Source: Maylandia zebra (lineage: Eukaryota; Chordata; Actinopteri; Cichliformes; Cichlidae). Taken from it: DNA of 64,000 nt. Both the position numbers and the translations under genes were made by a program. Of this stretch, positions 36,295 through 48,336 are shown one piece after another (the stretch's first letter is position 1; each line of letters starts with the position of its first letter). The notes below the pieces were generated by a model. It worked only from the letters and a program-made list of their open reading frames with translations, did no database searches and was not told the origin of the DNA. Where the stretch lies: assembly GCF_041146795.1 (NCBI RefSeq), contig NC_135177.1:22356560-22420559 (forward strand). The letters run 5' to 3'.

Positions 36295-37920
36295 AAAGAA
36301 GAGGAGAGTGAAGGAGGGGTGGAGGAGGAAAATAGGTGCCACGCAAGATGACAAGGCTGTAGGGGGAAATATCTAGAAGCCTATTGAGATATTATTCCCT
36401 CCTTTGTCTCTTATTCACTTCCGTTTCTTGGAGCAAGCTGTGCAAATGGCCTTACTTAGTGGTGCTCTTTATCATGTGAACAACATCTTAGAGCTCCCTC
36501 ACAGATCAACAGCAGTGCAGTGCTCTGTAGATGTTTATTTCTGATGGGCTCTCTTTAGAGAACCTATTGGCCAAGATCAACCTACCAGAAGCATCTTTTC
36601 TGCCACACCAATGAGCTCCTAACTCTGACTGGAAATGGAACTCAACTAGCATTCAGATTTACTTACACTTACTTTTAATCTCAGTCTGTTACACAATGGG
36701 TTGCAATATGCTTCTGGCCCTTTTGTACATTGCTATTCATTCACGGGATCGCTCAGGTGAAGTGATCAAGGAAAGCTCTTACTTTGTCTTCCATTGATTA
36801 AACAAAATGCATCATCATATAGTCAGCTGAGTACAATGTAAGATAAACAGACAACACATGAGAAATGCTTTCACATTACTGAGTTGCTAATTTTGTGTTT
36901 TTCTAATTCAGTCACACTTTTTCCACCTACATGATGGCCTTCGAAAAATAAGGCAGCCAGCATTCAGACACTGACATTAGTGCACGCCACAGACACAGGC
37001 TCAGCCTGTGAAATGTACTCTCTGTGGGTGGCCCCTGGACACGGTCATTTCATTTGCCCGTGCGCATGTTTTGCTACAACCGGCGATACAGCAGAAACCT
37101 TGTGCATTGAATCCTGACTGTCTGTGTAATTAAGTAACATGTCCTTCAGAATGTCTTTATCTGCATGTTTTGACTATGCTTCCTTTTTTTTCCTCCCCTT
37201 GCACCCAAGACCTGTGATAGTCGGCAGTTACAATGTATTTGTTTTAATAGCTAGCTCTAAGGACAAGGATCTGCAGCGCTCCCACGGGCTCCAAACATGC
37301 CTCTGTATCCAATTTGATTTTAATCGAGTTTCAATATGTGACACTGGCTAAAGCAGCTTGATCCTGTAAGATAAATAGGTGTAACTTGTACTCCGATGAT
37401 ATGAAGAGTCTCTCGCAGTAAATGTACAGATGAATTGATTAAGTGGTCAGGCTTCACAAAATGTGTTAGCACATGTCCCTGTGGACTCTACGGGTTGCTG
37501 ATGGTTAGTTGAATGACAAAACAAAAAGAAAATCTTCCAGATACTCTCATGACAGGGAATTTATGATGGGTCTGGCAGCTCTGGGTACTGAATTTTGAAG
37601 TGTAATAATATATTTGTATCAGATTGGATTTCTTTTTTTCTTTAGAAAGACTTTCTGGTGTGCTCACCAAGTGATGATACTGAATACGTATCAGTAAAGG
37701 CACATTTTGGATACACTCATACGTATGTATCTAAGTTTAAAGATTTACACACATACACACTTACAGGCACATGCATACACCTATAAAGGCACTGAGCTGT
37801 GTTTCTACCTCCTGTCTTGCATAAAACATAATTTATTTCAAGAAATGTATATCTGTATTGCAGGCTTAACAGGACAGAGCCTTGAGATCTGAACAATAAA
37901 TGTAATCTAAGTATGACACC
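36295..37920 (+). other. entrep3: entrep3 3' UTR
   Basis: From the stop codon to just beyond AATAAA at 37895-37900; a second one follows near 37966. No other gene is visible in this 1.6 kb. Confidence 0.55.
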
Positions 37921-37984
37921 TATTCCAGATTTTAAATGCAGTGTCAATGTATTTCATGAAATGAAATAAATGATAGACAAAATG

Positions 37985-39191
37985 CAGTGTTGTGCAAAAG
38001 TCTTCAGCAACTCCTCATTTATTTAGATTTTGCTAGTAAACTGTAAAGTAGCTTCAGTGTTTTATTGAAATATATGCAAACATAAATGGAAATACAGTGT
38101 ATAAGGTCAATTTTAAGCAGCTATTATTTAGCTAATATTAAATGTACAACAGCGCCAGAACTCTCTTAGGCAAGATTTCTTATAATTTCTTATGTAGTCT
38201 TGAAGGATTGTTGTCCATGCTTCTAGAAGTACAATCAAATCTTTTCTTTGGGTGTTGGCTGCTTTTTCATTTAATTCTCTATCAACATAAAGCCACGGCT
38301 CTGAGGAGGCCAGTCCATGACTAATCATGTGTGTGTTTTTTTTATCCAGGTATGCTTGTAATGCATTGGCAGTGTATTTGGTTTCACTGTCGTGCTGAAA
38401 AAAATAAGTTTTTAACCAAATCAGATACTTTCCAAATGGTATTGAATGTTGGATCAAAAGACCTGTTTTCCAGATTCAGCTTAAGAAATAAGAACAAATT
38501 GTGTTTTTTTCCAAGAGACTGCAAGTAACAAAGAGCCTCAAGATACAATTTAAAACTGTTTCTTTGCCAAGTTGTCTGGTATGTGTAGACACAACATTGG
38601 TTCATCTCATGCGTTAGGTGCATTTTTATGCTTGAATTCTGTCAGATTAAATTGGATTAACAAACAATAAAATAAAGTAATATTTATGGTAAATGGCCTG
38701 TATTTATATAGCGCTTTACTAGTCCCTAAGGACCCCAAGGCGCTTTACATATCCAGTCATTCACCCATTCATTCACACACTGGTGATGGCAAGCTACATT
38801 GTAGCCACAGCCACCCTGGGGCGCACTGACAGAGGCGAGGCTGCCGGACACTGGCGCCACCGGGCCCTCTGACCACCACCAGTAGGCAACGGGTGAAGTG
38901 TCTTGCCCAAGGACACAACGACCGAGACTGTCCAAGCCGGGGCTTGAACCGGCAACCTTCCAATTACAAGGCGAACTCCCAACTCTTGAGCCACAATCGC
39001 CCACTTATAATAATAATAATCTCAAAATGGCAAGATACAATGACTGGACTGAAAATTAATGAAAAGGTGGTCAATGTCCAAGGAAAAACAAACCTTTAAA
39101 AAAGCTTCAGCTATTGCTCAAGATCACTTTAAAAAATTACTTGCTCCATGCAAGCAAAATAGAAAGAAATGAGGAGTGGCTCAAGACACTG
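37985..39191 (-). mobile_element. Tc1/mariner-like element with a nested insertion
   Basis: The left end 'cagtgttgtgcaaaagtctt' and the reverse complement of the right end share 'cactcctcattt.ttt..attttgct', giving inverted ends of about 45 bases. A TA follows the right end at 39192. On the minus strand at 38128-38457 a C-terminal transposase remnant is readable: F-F-Q-H-D-S-E-T-K-Y-T-A-N-A followed by a Tc1-type E-A-W-T-T-I-L-Q-D-Y stretch. A second repeat is inserted at about 38691-39003. The element is inactive and lies between entrep3 and fdps. Confidence 0.8.
38691..39003 (+). repeat. SINE-like repeat nested in a Tc1-like element
   Basis: Begins 'ggcctgtatttatatagcgc' and includes 'aaggcgctttacat', 'cattcacacactggtgatggcaagct' and 'gaaccggcaaccttcc'. 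This block order is a well-known abundant teleost repeat. It interrupts the Tc1-like copy, so it is the younger insertion. Confidence 0.75.
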
Positions 39192-39377
39192 TAAAATACC
39201 TGTGTTGTATATAAGTACAAACTAGGATATAATATATTATTTTAAAAATACAGTATAGAAATTATCTATGTACTGAATAGGATCATATAATTTTCTTATA
39301 TACTGTATACTACTGTGTACTATAATACAGTATAGAAATTTCTTCATTTGCTTTATCATACTCCTCTCTCCACTCTT

Positions 39378-39463
39378 GCCACCCCACTTAAGCTCCGCCT
39401 CTTCTCAAGTCCTATTGGTTAGCCATTGTGAAAGCCCATCCTGGTTCGATGCACCAAACCAAT
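39378..39463 (+). promoter_or_regulatory. fdps: fdps promoter: SRE-like site and two CCAAT boxes
   Basis: GCCACCCCAC at 39378-39387 matches 8 of 10 bases of the LDLR-type sterol response element, including the CACCCCAC core. An inverted CCAAT box (ATTGG) lies at 39414-39418 and a direct CCAAT at 39459-39463, with a CTCCGCC GC-box-like motif at about 39393. SREBP with NF-Y on inverted CCAAT is the established control of mammalian FDPS. Here it is inferred from sequence. The first coding codon lies about 330 bases downstream. Confidence 0.55.
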
Positions 39464-39712
39464 GAAACCCCTTAATGTCAAATGGAGCCTTTTAAAATCT
39501 CCGCCCATATTTAACCACTCGCAAGGAACACTGGGACATTTAGTTCGACTGCGGTGTAATAAAACAGACAGCAGCGTGATAGCAAACTACAGTCTGATAT
39601 CCTGGTTTTAGGAGACGTTCACAGACTCCAGTTTGACAAGACTGAGAAAGTGAAGACCGGCATTTTATACTGTATTACATCGTGCAGTCTGGGATTACAG
39701 GGCGGCGTTATT

Positions 39713-42700
39713 ATGGTGAGTAAAGGCATTTGTATGAATAAGAAACATTTTCATTCGTTATGTTATAACTAGCCTAGAAGGCAGAGTGAATGAAGGAAAA
39801 CGATGTAAGCTAAAGTCAGCAAACGCTTCTTTTCATGATAACGGAACTAGCTAGCTAATAATAGTTTCTCTTTAGCTTAATCCACTCTGCCGGATAGACC
39901 ATTGCCTAGTAGTGTTAAAGTAACCTGGTAGTGTTACAGTCACCTGGTTGATCCTCATCTGGAGCAACCATGTGATTTACCTTTACCTATAGAAACGTTT
40001 GTTACTGGTCGGCACAATTGCACGGTTGAAGGGTAATGAGACGCTTGCTGAGCTGGGTCTCCAGTGCCCATAAAATTATCCGGACCGTTTGGCTGACCGT
40101 GTCCCCCCTCGGGCCAAGAAACACCTCTCACCTGCTGTGCATCTCGTCTTTGCAGGGAGACAGAGTTTGCAATGGGACGCACAACAAGAAGGCTCTGCTT
40201 TCAGACCCTCAGCTGTTTGAAGACCAGTTTGAGGAGCTCGTCACAGAGCTCACAGAGAGAGACTTTACAGATCCCGTGCTGGCAGACGCATTGAAAAGAC
40301 TGAGAGAGGTAAGTATGTATGACTGGTCTCTTTTTTTCATTTAGCAGAGGGGGACAATGATATGTAGATGTTCATATGTGTTTTTGTTTGAGGTTTTGGT
40401 ATACAACACTCCTGGAGGAAAGAGGAACCGAGGCCTTTCTGTGATTGGCTCACTCAGGGAGCTTGTCCCGCCCTCCCAGCTTACCCAGGACACCGTGCAG
40501 CGGGCTCTGTTGGTCGGCTGGTGCATTGAACTGGTGAGGGTTTGGTATGGCGTGCTAAATTAAAAGTCTGACCGTATTTCATTAATTTTTTACCCATTAA
40601 AAGTCAGTGTCGGTCACAGGTGATTTTAATTCTGTTCCAACCTAATTAAGCATTAAGATGTTAAGCTGCTTTAAAAGATTGCACTACATAGTTATGACCT
40701 CCTTTAAAGTCTGCAATCTTCAGTAGGGGCTTGGGACCACAATAAGCAGTACAAACAATATCATTACTACTTTAACCAGTAACTTTACACTATCCTCATC
40801 TGCAATCATGTTTAATCGTGATTTATCTTTAATCATTGTTGAGGCTGGATTTTACTAAATTGACAGGAAGGTAGCTGGAATATGCAGGTTGTGTGTCTTT
40901 AAAACTTTCTCTCACGAGCAGACTCTTGACTGTAGCTTTTAACACTTTGCACAAGTGCTACGTTTTCTAATTTAGGTGTTGCCGCTGTGTGTCTGATACT
41001 TGCAGCTTCAAGCGTTTTTCCTCGTGGCAGATGACATCATGGATGGATCTGTCACTCGGAGAGGGCAACCCTGCTGGTACAAGAAGGTGAGACTTAATAT
41101 ATTCCAGAAAAGGAGACTAGTATGAGTTTGTGCTGTGGTTATTTTCCCACTTCCCTCTGGTTACCTATATAAATCCTACCTATTGGTTTGCTTGTTTTTG
41201 TTTTTTTTAGGATGGTATAGGTCTGGATGCCATTAATGATTCCTTTCTGTTAGAGGGGTCAATCTACAGACTGCTTCGCAGATATTGCAGAGATCAGCCC
41301 TACTATATTCACCTCCTGGAGCTGTTCAACGAAGTGAGTCTTCTTGGCTGAAAGTGTGCTTGTGCATCTGGCAGCAAATTCATCACTTCGTTCGTAAAAT
41401 GTATGCAGTAACGGCTCTTAAAAGCCAACTGAGAGACTGCTGAAGAGGTTATGACTGTGGTTACGCATGATTTCACTCAAATGTCCAGCTTGAGCAATAT
41501 ATTATTGCATAGTTAAATCCGGCTCAACACTTAGCCATCTTCAGCATTGTCCACTGTCCACAAACTACTCCTCAGAAAATGCAAAACATCCTTCAATCCA
41601 TTTTCTTTACCGCTTATCCCGTTCGTGGCAGTGGGGAGGTGGCTGGAGCCTTTCCCAGCTGCCATAGAGGGAAGAGAAAAAATGTCCTTTACAACATTTT
41701 CCTCAAGCCAACACTGTCATCTTGCTGATGTGTGTTTTGTTCAGCCAACCAATTTAATCAGCCTGCATATTTAGATTGTCATACAAACTAACCACAAAAT
41801 TTTCAACACAGTTTCCTAATTCTTTAATTAAAATCTCTCAAATGATTCATCAGCTGTCAAAACATTTGCTTATTAAGTGACCGAACAGTTATTTCAGAAA
41901 CTCAAGTACTTGTGAGTTTTTACTTACCTTGTGTGTTTTCTTCTTTCTTTTCCCCTCAGGTCACTTTCCAGACAGAACTCGGTCAGGCTCTGGATCTCAT
42001 GACTGCTCCACCCAGACAAATTGACCTCAACAGATTCACCATCGAAAGGTCAGAAGGGGAGAGAGTGTTGAAAGATGAGTGTTGTTTATTGCAATAAGTA
42101 TTTATTTCTTTTTCTTTTTTTGTCTTTAAGGTATAAAGCAATCGTAAAATACAAGACTGCCTTTTATTCATTTTACCTCCCAGTGGCAGCTGCGATGTAT
42201 ATGGTGAGTGTGTCAACTTCATGTTGCATAAAAATGGAGGTAAAATAATACAGCTTTAAAACACTCTTTGTACCTTTTTTCTTTTCCAGGCAGGAATCAA
42301 CAGTGAAGAAGAGCACAGCAACGCCAAGCACATCTTACTTGAGATGGGGGAGTTCTTTCAAATACAAGTAGCTACTTTTCCTCATCATTGACCTTCATAG
42401 CATAATATTTCCCATTCGTTAGCTGCACGTGTTGCATAATACGCTGCTGACTATTCTGTTTTAATGACCATCTGATGTATTCTGCCACAGGATGATTACT
42501 TGGACTGTTACGGTGACCCTGCTGTGACAGGAAAGATTGGCACAGACATTCAGGACAACAAATGCAGCTGGCTGGTTGTGACAGCCTTGGAAATCATGAC
42601 TCCTAAGCAGAGAGAAGAACTAGAGGTTGGGCCTCATTAAATAAATGCTTCTCTTCTGATCACGTAAAATTTATAAATATGTGGCAGAGTTGGGTTGCCA

Positions 42701-43786
42701 CTGTGTAGAATTTTCATTTTGATGATGCTTAGCTGTACGTGCTCTTGTTTTTTATCCTTTAAATGTGCATTTGTATGGTTGTTAGTTTTAAAACTTTTCG
42801 TTTTTAAATCAACTGATATAATGAGCAAAATAATAATATTAACCGTATTAATACATTATGTTGCAGAGAAAGTAGCAATCTCTCTATCTAGCCCTGTCCC
42901 TTACATTCTTGTAATATTACTTTGTAATTAAGGGGGGGATTTTGAGTTAACATAGCATCTCATCTAGAGAGAATTTTCATACGGACAAGAGAGTAACCAC
43001 TGTTTGTGTATACTGTCGTTAGACTCTGCAGTAGGATAGAATAAACATCTAGATCTGCTGCCGGGGTAGCTTCATTATTCATGTCAGCTGGTTGCAGAAA
43101 TTAGTCCTTGGCATCGCCAGATGTTGCTAGGGCCTCAGTCACATGCCATAGAGACCAGTCAACGGTTACACTCTATTGTCTGCTTGTTGTACAACAAGTT
43201 GAGATACATCCAACTACAACAAACTACACAGCAACTTGATTTAGTGCTGGCAGTTATGCAGCTCTATGCTCTAAAGCTCGCATTGCTGGCTTGCGTCTTC
43301 TATAAGAAATCAATACTAGTTTCTGGTGGAGTAGTGGTTCAGCTCTGTTTGCGTCATATGATATAAAATTGCTAATCTTACCCTTAACTTTTCTTACTAG
43401 CAGATATTCAATGTTCTGGGCATCCAGAAAATTCCCCTGACGTATGTGATCATTGGTACAGTTTAAGTCGGTATTAAAACGTCTACACCTTTAATTCTTT
43501 GACGTTCATCTGTTCCCACCTTGTTTAGACTCATGACTAGAGTCATTTGTTAGTGTTAACAAGTTCATTTTGATCTCCTCCTCAGGGATGTTATGGACAA
43601 CATGATGAAGCCAGTGTGGAAAAGGTCAAAGCACTGTACAACAGCCTGCAGATGCCATCATTGTACCAAAAATATGAAGAGGAAAGCTACCAGCGCCTCC
43701 AGAAACTCATCGCCAGCCACGCACAAAACCTTCCTCACTCTGTTTTCCTCAATTTTGCCCAAAAAATCTACAAGAGAAACAAGTGA
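39713..43786 (+). CDS. fdps: Farnesyl diphosphate synthase
   Basis: Ten coding exons: 39713-39715 (ATG only), 40156-40308, 40393-40533, 41006-41086, 41211-41333, 41960-42048, 42131-42203, 42290-42367, 42491-42625, 43586-43786. Phases close to 358 residues, close to the human cytosolic form (353). The enzyme condenses IPP with DMAPP and then with GPP to make farnesyl diphosphate for sterols, dolichol, ubiquinone and prenylation. The first Asp-rich motif DDIMD is at 108-112 and the second, DDYLD, at 248-252. Phe-Phe at 103-104 sits five and four residues before the first motif, as in animal FPP synthases that stop at C15. The start M-G-D fits human M-N-G-D. No in-frame upstream mitochondrial extension was identified. 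Confidence 0.96.
41588..41672 (+). repeat. SINE-tail fragment in fdps intron 5
   Basis: 'ctttaccgcttatcccgttcgtggc' followed by 'ggtggctggagcctttcccagctgcc' is the common 3' portion of fish SINE/LINE-tail repeats. Confidence 0.65.
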
Positions 43787-43905
43787 GAGGGCTTGCTGCT
43801 TTGTAGAAAATATGTTAACAGCATCAAATACACAAGTCTGGTGACTCTTATGAATACGCACAAGCAGGTCCTCACTTATTTAAATAAAGTGTTTCAGACC
43901 TCAGC
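43787..43905 (+). terminator. fdps: fdps 3' UTR and polyadenylation signal
   Basis: AATAAA at 43883-43888, about 97 bases after the stop codon, defines a short 3' UTR. Confidence 0.7.
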
Positions 43906-44344
43906 AGTGTAACTCAGTCAGGACTTTGTTTAATAGACGATGTCCTCTGTCAGAGGAATCTGACTGATAGAAGGATAACTTTGGAGTGAATCACAAAGGG
44001 TCTGATTTAACTTCAGTGTGCCTGAACTGAGGAACACATGAGAGGGATGATGGATTAATGTTTTTTTGATTGCATAATAAATGGGTGAATGCTGATGGCA
44101 GAGGACAGATGATGAAAACTGACAAACTGTTCCATATGTTTTATAGTGTTTAAAGTCCGTACTAGCCAAGAATTTATTGCTTTTAATAAATAATATATAG
44201 TGTATGAACAAACATGGTTGTGTACATTTCATCTTTTTGTGTGGTGTTATGTTGTTTAAAGAGACAGGATTTTTTTTTTTTTTTTTAGCACAGCTTTTCC
44301 AAACATCCTGGTTTTATTTTGTATGCTTGCGTTATTTTACTTTC

Positions 44345-45300
44345 CTCACACAAATCAAAATTATTAACCACCATGATGCTAATAGTCAATGGTGTGTCCA
44401 ATTTGCAGCCTGTAGTCAGTTCTAGTTTTCACAAAGCCTCACATACGTCTGAGCAATCTCAGCCCAGCTCTCAAGCTCCTCCAGATTTGATGGTCTTCCC
44501 GACAGATTTACAAAGTCAGGGCTTTGTGCAGACCAGTCTGTAATGTTCACTTTGGCCATCTGGAAGCAGTTCTTCAACAGAGGCAACAAATGTTTTAAGT
44601 CACTGTCACCTTGGAAAACAAAGCGATGACTGCTTGAGGTTTTCTTCCAGAATCTTCACATATCCTTATTTCTTTGTGATTCCTTCCACTTTCATGAGAT
44701 TCCCAATTCCAAATGCACTGAAGCATCCCCACCATGATGTACCCCCAATACGGGTGTTCTTTGGGTTGTATTTCTCTCCCTTCTTTCTCCAAACATAAGC
44801 AGCATCCCTGCTCTAGATTCAGCTCATCTGAGGAAAGCACTCAGCATATTTAGCATACTTTAGTCTGACTTCAAAATTTCTCGCAGTTTTTCTTTCCAGA
44901 GTGTTTGAAATCTTTTGCTTCCTACGTCTACGAGACTTGGTCTGTATTGTGTGGCTCCCTTTGAATTTCTTGACGATACTTCTCACTCCAGTTCTTGACA
45001 CTTGGATATGCTGTGATACTGTTTTATATCCATCTACTGCTTTATCAGCATGAATAAGTCTTTTTCTCGACTCATAACTGATATCTTCTGTTTTTGGCAT
45101 GATTTTTACTCAAGTGACGACTCAAACCCTTGCTGACATTTTTATACTGTGTTTAACTTGGAGGATAACCGTCAGCTTGAGCTTTGAGCACTACAAAATA
45201 ATAGCATGTCATTGCACAGCAGTGGTTCATGATATAGCTCAATAAAAAGATCCGTTTTTCAGCGGGCTAATAATTTTGGTCATGGTATTTGTTTCTGAAA
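44345..45300 (-). mobile_element. Tc1/mariner-like element, degenerate (between fdps and rusc1)
   Basis: On the minus strand, 44819-45100 encodes the start of a Tc1-type transposase: M-P-K-T-E-D-I-S-Y-E followed by a helix-turn-helix with G-Y-K-T-V-S-Q-H-I-Q-V-S. A second open piece at 44595-44840, in another frame, carries the middle part with a P-Y-W-G-Y-I-M-V-G motif. Weak inverted ends share 'caaaattatta'. Frames are broken and the C-terminal half is missing or eroded. Confidence 0.7.
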
Positions 45301-45330
45301 TAATTTTGTTATTATGTACAAATAGAAATA

Positions 45331-45332
<2 letters not shown>

Positions 45333-45398
<66 letters not shown>
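45333..45398. repeat. (TG)n microsatellite
   Basis: About 33 consecutive TG dinucleotides. Confidence 0.95.
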
Positions 45399-45619
45399 GG
45401 GAGAGGATAATAATTTTGTCCTTTTCTATATGTATTTAAATTGCAGTTAAACGCAATTAAATATGACTTTTTTATATGAGTTAATTTTCTGTTAAAGAAA
45501 TCACCAAATGCATAAATCATGATAATTGGGCGGTGAACACTTGAGACTCATTATTTTAAGGAGGCAAAGCTAAAAAGGACTATAGATTAACTGAATGTGA
45601 TGATAAGGCGAGGGGTAAG

Positions 45620-45766
45620 GGGTGTGGTTTGATCGGGGGAGGTGGGGGGATTTCTGGATGCTCGCGAGAAGACAGATGCTGAGGCTATTCGAGATTCACA
45701 TTCTCACGGACTGGGGATGTGAGAGAGCCCGACGAGATGGAGACCTTCATCCATCTTTATCTGAAT
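45620..45766 (+). other. rusc1: rusc1 first exon (5' UTR) with an upstream ORF start
   Basis: A consensus donor (AAT|GTGAGT) ends the exon at 45766. An ATG at 45737 opens a short frame that, spliced to the acceptor at 48217/48218, encodes 18 residues (M-E-T-F-I-H-L-Y-L-N-D-L-G-S-H-A-K-M) and stops at 48244, about 90 bases before the main start. The 5' end of the exon is not determined. Confidence 0.45.
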
Positions 45767-48217
45767 GTGAGTCAAGTGCATTTTTATCAGCTTTATCGTG
45801 CATGTAGATGTCTTTCAAGCGAACCTGCATGAGACGATCGGGTAAGAAAATCCTCCTCTTACCCCCCCGAGACTGCGTAGGATAAGACAATAAATTCCTC
45901 TGTTCGCGGTGGCATTTGTCGGATTAGATAGCTTTGCGTAAATACGCAAATAACTGTTTTGTCTGTTCTAATTGTAGTGTGAAAATGATGGTTTTTGTCT
46001 GAGTTGTAATAGGGGCGTATGGGCCCGTTTATCAGAGCGATGCGGGTTGGAGGTACTCCCCTCCTCCCTCCTCCACCCATCCACCCCTGTCTCCATCAGC
46101 TCTGTGGGATCAATAGATACAGGGTTAAACTCTGAGCACAGGACGGATTGCATTACATATGACGGTATGCTGTGTTTTATATTTTATTTCAAGGCTTAGT
46201 TTGCTAAGGGCCATCCCGACGGAGGCCCAGCAGTGTAAACAGGCACTCCAGTGATTTATATTCTTCAGTGATGTGAAGGGCACTGTGGAGGAATATATGA
46301 GCAATAGCCTTCAGTAGATGGGCTTTTAAAAAGCAGACTGGGTGTTGTTCTCTACCGCTGAGTGATTATTTCATGCTCCACTTAAATGTATGTGTGTTTT
46401 CTTTGTTATTTACGATTTGTTTCTTTTGATCCAGATTTCCATGAATATCATAGCCCAGTGAAGACGAGCATAACTGATGACAGTTATCAGACTATAAATT
46501 AGCTGACAATTATTATTACAAGGAGAATCATTTCATGTGTGTGGGTGGGTGTTTGAATAGTTGGGTGTTGTGTGACACCAGCAGATGAAAGGAGCCGTGA
46601 AGGTATCTTGCAGAAGCACTGCATACAAATAGAGAAGCTCTAAAAGTATCTATTTAGCTGCAAGATTGCAGGAATTAAGTATTCGAAATTTTGTATGGAA
46701 GACACCACCTTCTGTATTACACTATTATCACCGTTTGCATCATCTCACCATTATGACAATGTAATTTTTTGTTTATGTGGATATTATTATTCCCAGGGAC
46801 GCTGGAGCTTATCCCAGATATTGTAGGGTTCACTCTGGACAGGTGCCCAGATCTGAATAATATTTTTGATCATATTAATAGTCATTTTAAGCCCTAACAT
46901 ACATTTTATATGTTAGGGCTACATTTTTCCAAACAGATGAGTCCCAGCTGTGGTCTTTAGATGTCTCAGTACCTACCATAGTACCTCTAAATCTTATTCC
47001 TAAGGTGTCAGAATATTTAATATTTTAATATCTAAATATATTTATATAATATTTAATATCTAAAGCTGTCAGAATATTTAATTTTTGGCTTTAAGAATAA
47101 TTCTGCTAGTCTAAATAATAGAGCTACTTTTAGCTGCTCTCTCATTCACAAGGGGCCGACACAGTGAGTAGCTCTTCATGTTTAATTTGGCAGATTTCCT
47201 TCCAGGATCAAACCGGAAATCTTTCATTTTTTTTTAGGCAAAGATGTAAACCACTGCCACATTAGAGAGCCAGTTTGCCAGTATAAAAAAAGTCTAAAAA
47301 ATTATTTGCATTTTTTCTCAAGAAAAAGTCCCTTTGATTTGTATCCACAGCATATGGTCAGGGCTTATCAATGATGACTAAGACCTCACAGGGTTAAATG
47401 ATTATTTGATTATGACTCTTGCTGATTCACTTTCAGTGAAACTGACTGCTGGAGAGGCTGTGGGATGGAAAGAGCAAATCTTTTCCATATATTTTTTTGA
47501 CGATAGGACAGAATGGCATTTGGATATCTAGTTTTCAAATCTTATATTTAAGTACCATCACACCGGCTTATATATTTCTATCAAACCTGTAATGATCCTG
47601 GTTGCTCTGCATGTGTTAGCAGATTTGTTTGACTTCCTGCAGGAAAAACTAACCTTTATTTGACCTGTTTATATTTGATAAATGCTTGAAAGGATGTAGT
47701 AAATAATAATAAAAATTCAAACAATGTAAACCAGACTTTGTGTGAAAGTGTACAGTTATAATTTAACACCGTGTTACACAGCAGTGTAATCTGCTGCACT
47801 TGGTTTTAAATATTTTATTTGTTTGTTTGTTTTTTACTTTTGGTTGGTTTTGCATTTATTGTTTGGATTGGTATGCTCACCTTTAATACTAAAAGAAAAA
47901 ATCCCACCTCAACACACACACACACACAGAGGAATTAAAATTAACTACTAAGAGTTCTCACCGTATTTATTTTAAGGGGCAATGCTTGACAATGTGCTAC
48001 TCTAACTGTGAGTCACAGTGTGTGACTTCCCGGGCTGTGATAATTACAGAACAGAAAACCCTCAAAAGCAGTTGCCTTTTAATGAATAGTCTCGATGATG
48101 GGTTCGCTTCAAAGCTTAAACCTAATATGCAAACATGTGTAGAGTAAGAAATCGCTCTGCGATGAGCAGAAGCTGCTCGTATTTGTTATTCACTGTGTGT
48201 CTTCTTTGATGTTACAG
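45767..48217. other. rusc1 intron 1 (non-coding)
   Basis: No exon is visible. A SINE-tail fragment ('cgctggagcttatcccagat' with 'ctggacaggtgccca') lies near 46795-46855, and a short (CA)n near 47912. Confidence 0.5.
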
Positions 48218-48336
48218 GATCTTGGGAGTCACGCCAAGATGTGACTGTCACGGCGCGTCATAGTTTGGAGGCTCTACAATACTTGTTTCCATAGCAACAG
48301 AAATATCAGAATATCCAAAAAAGTCCCATTCCCACA

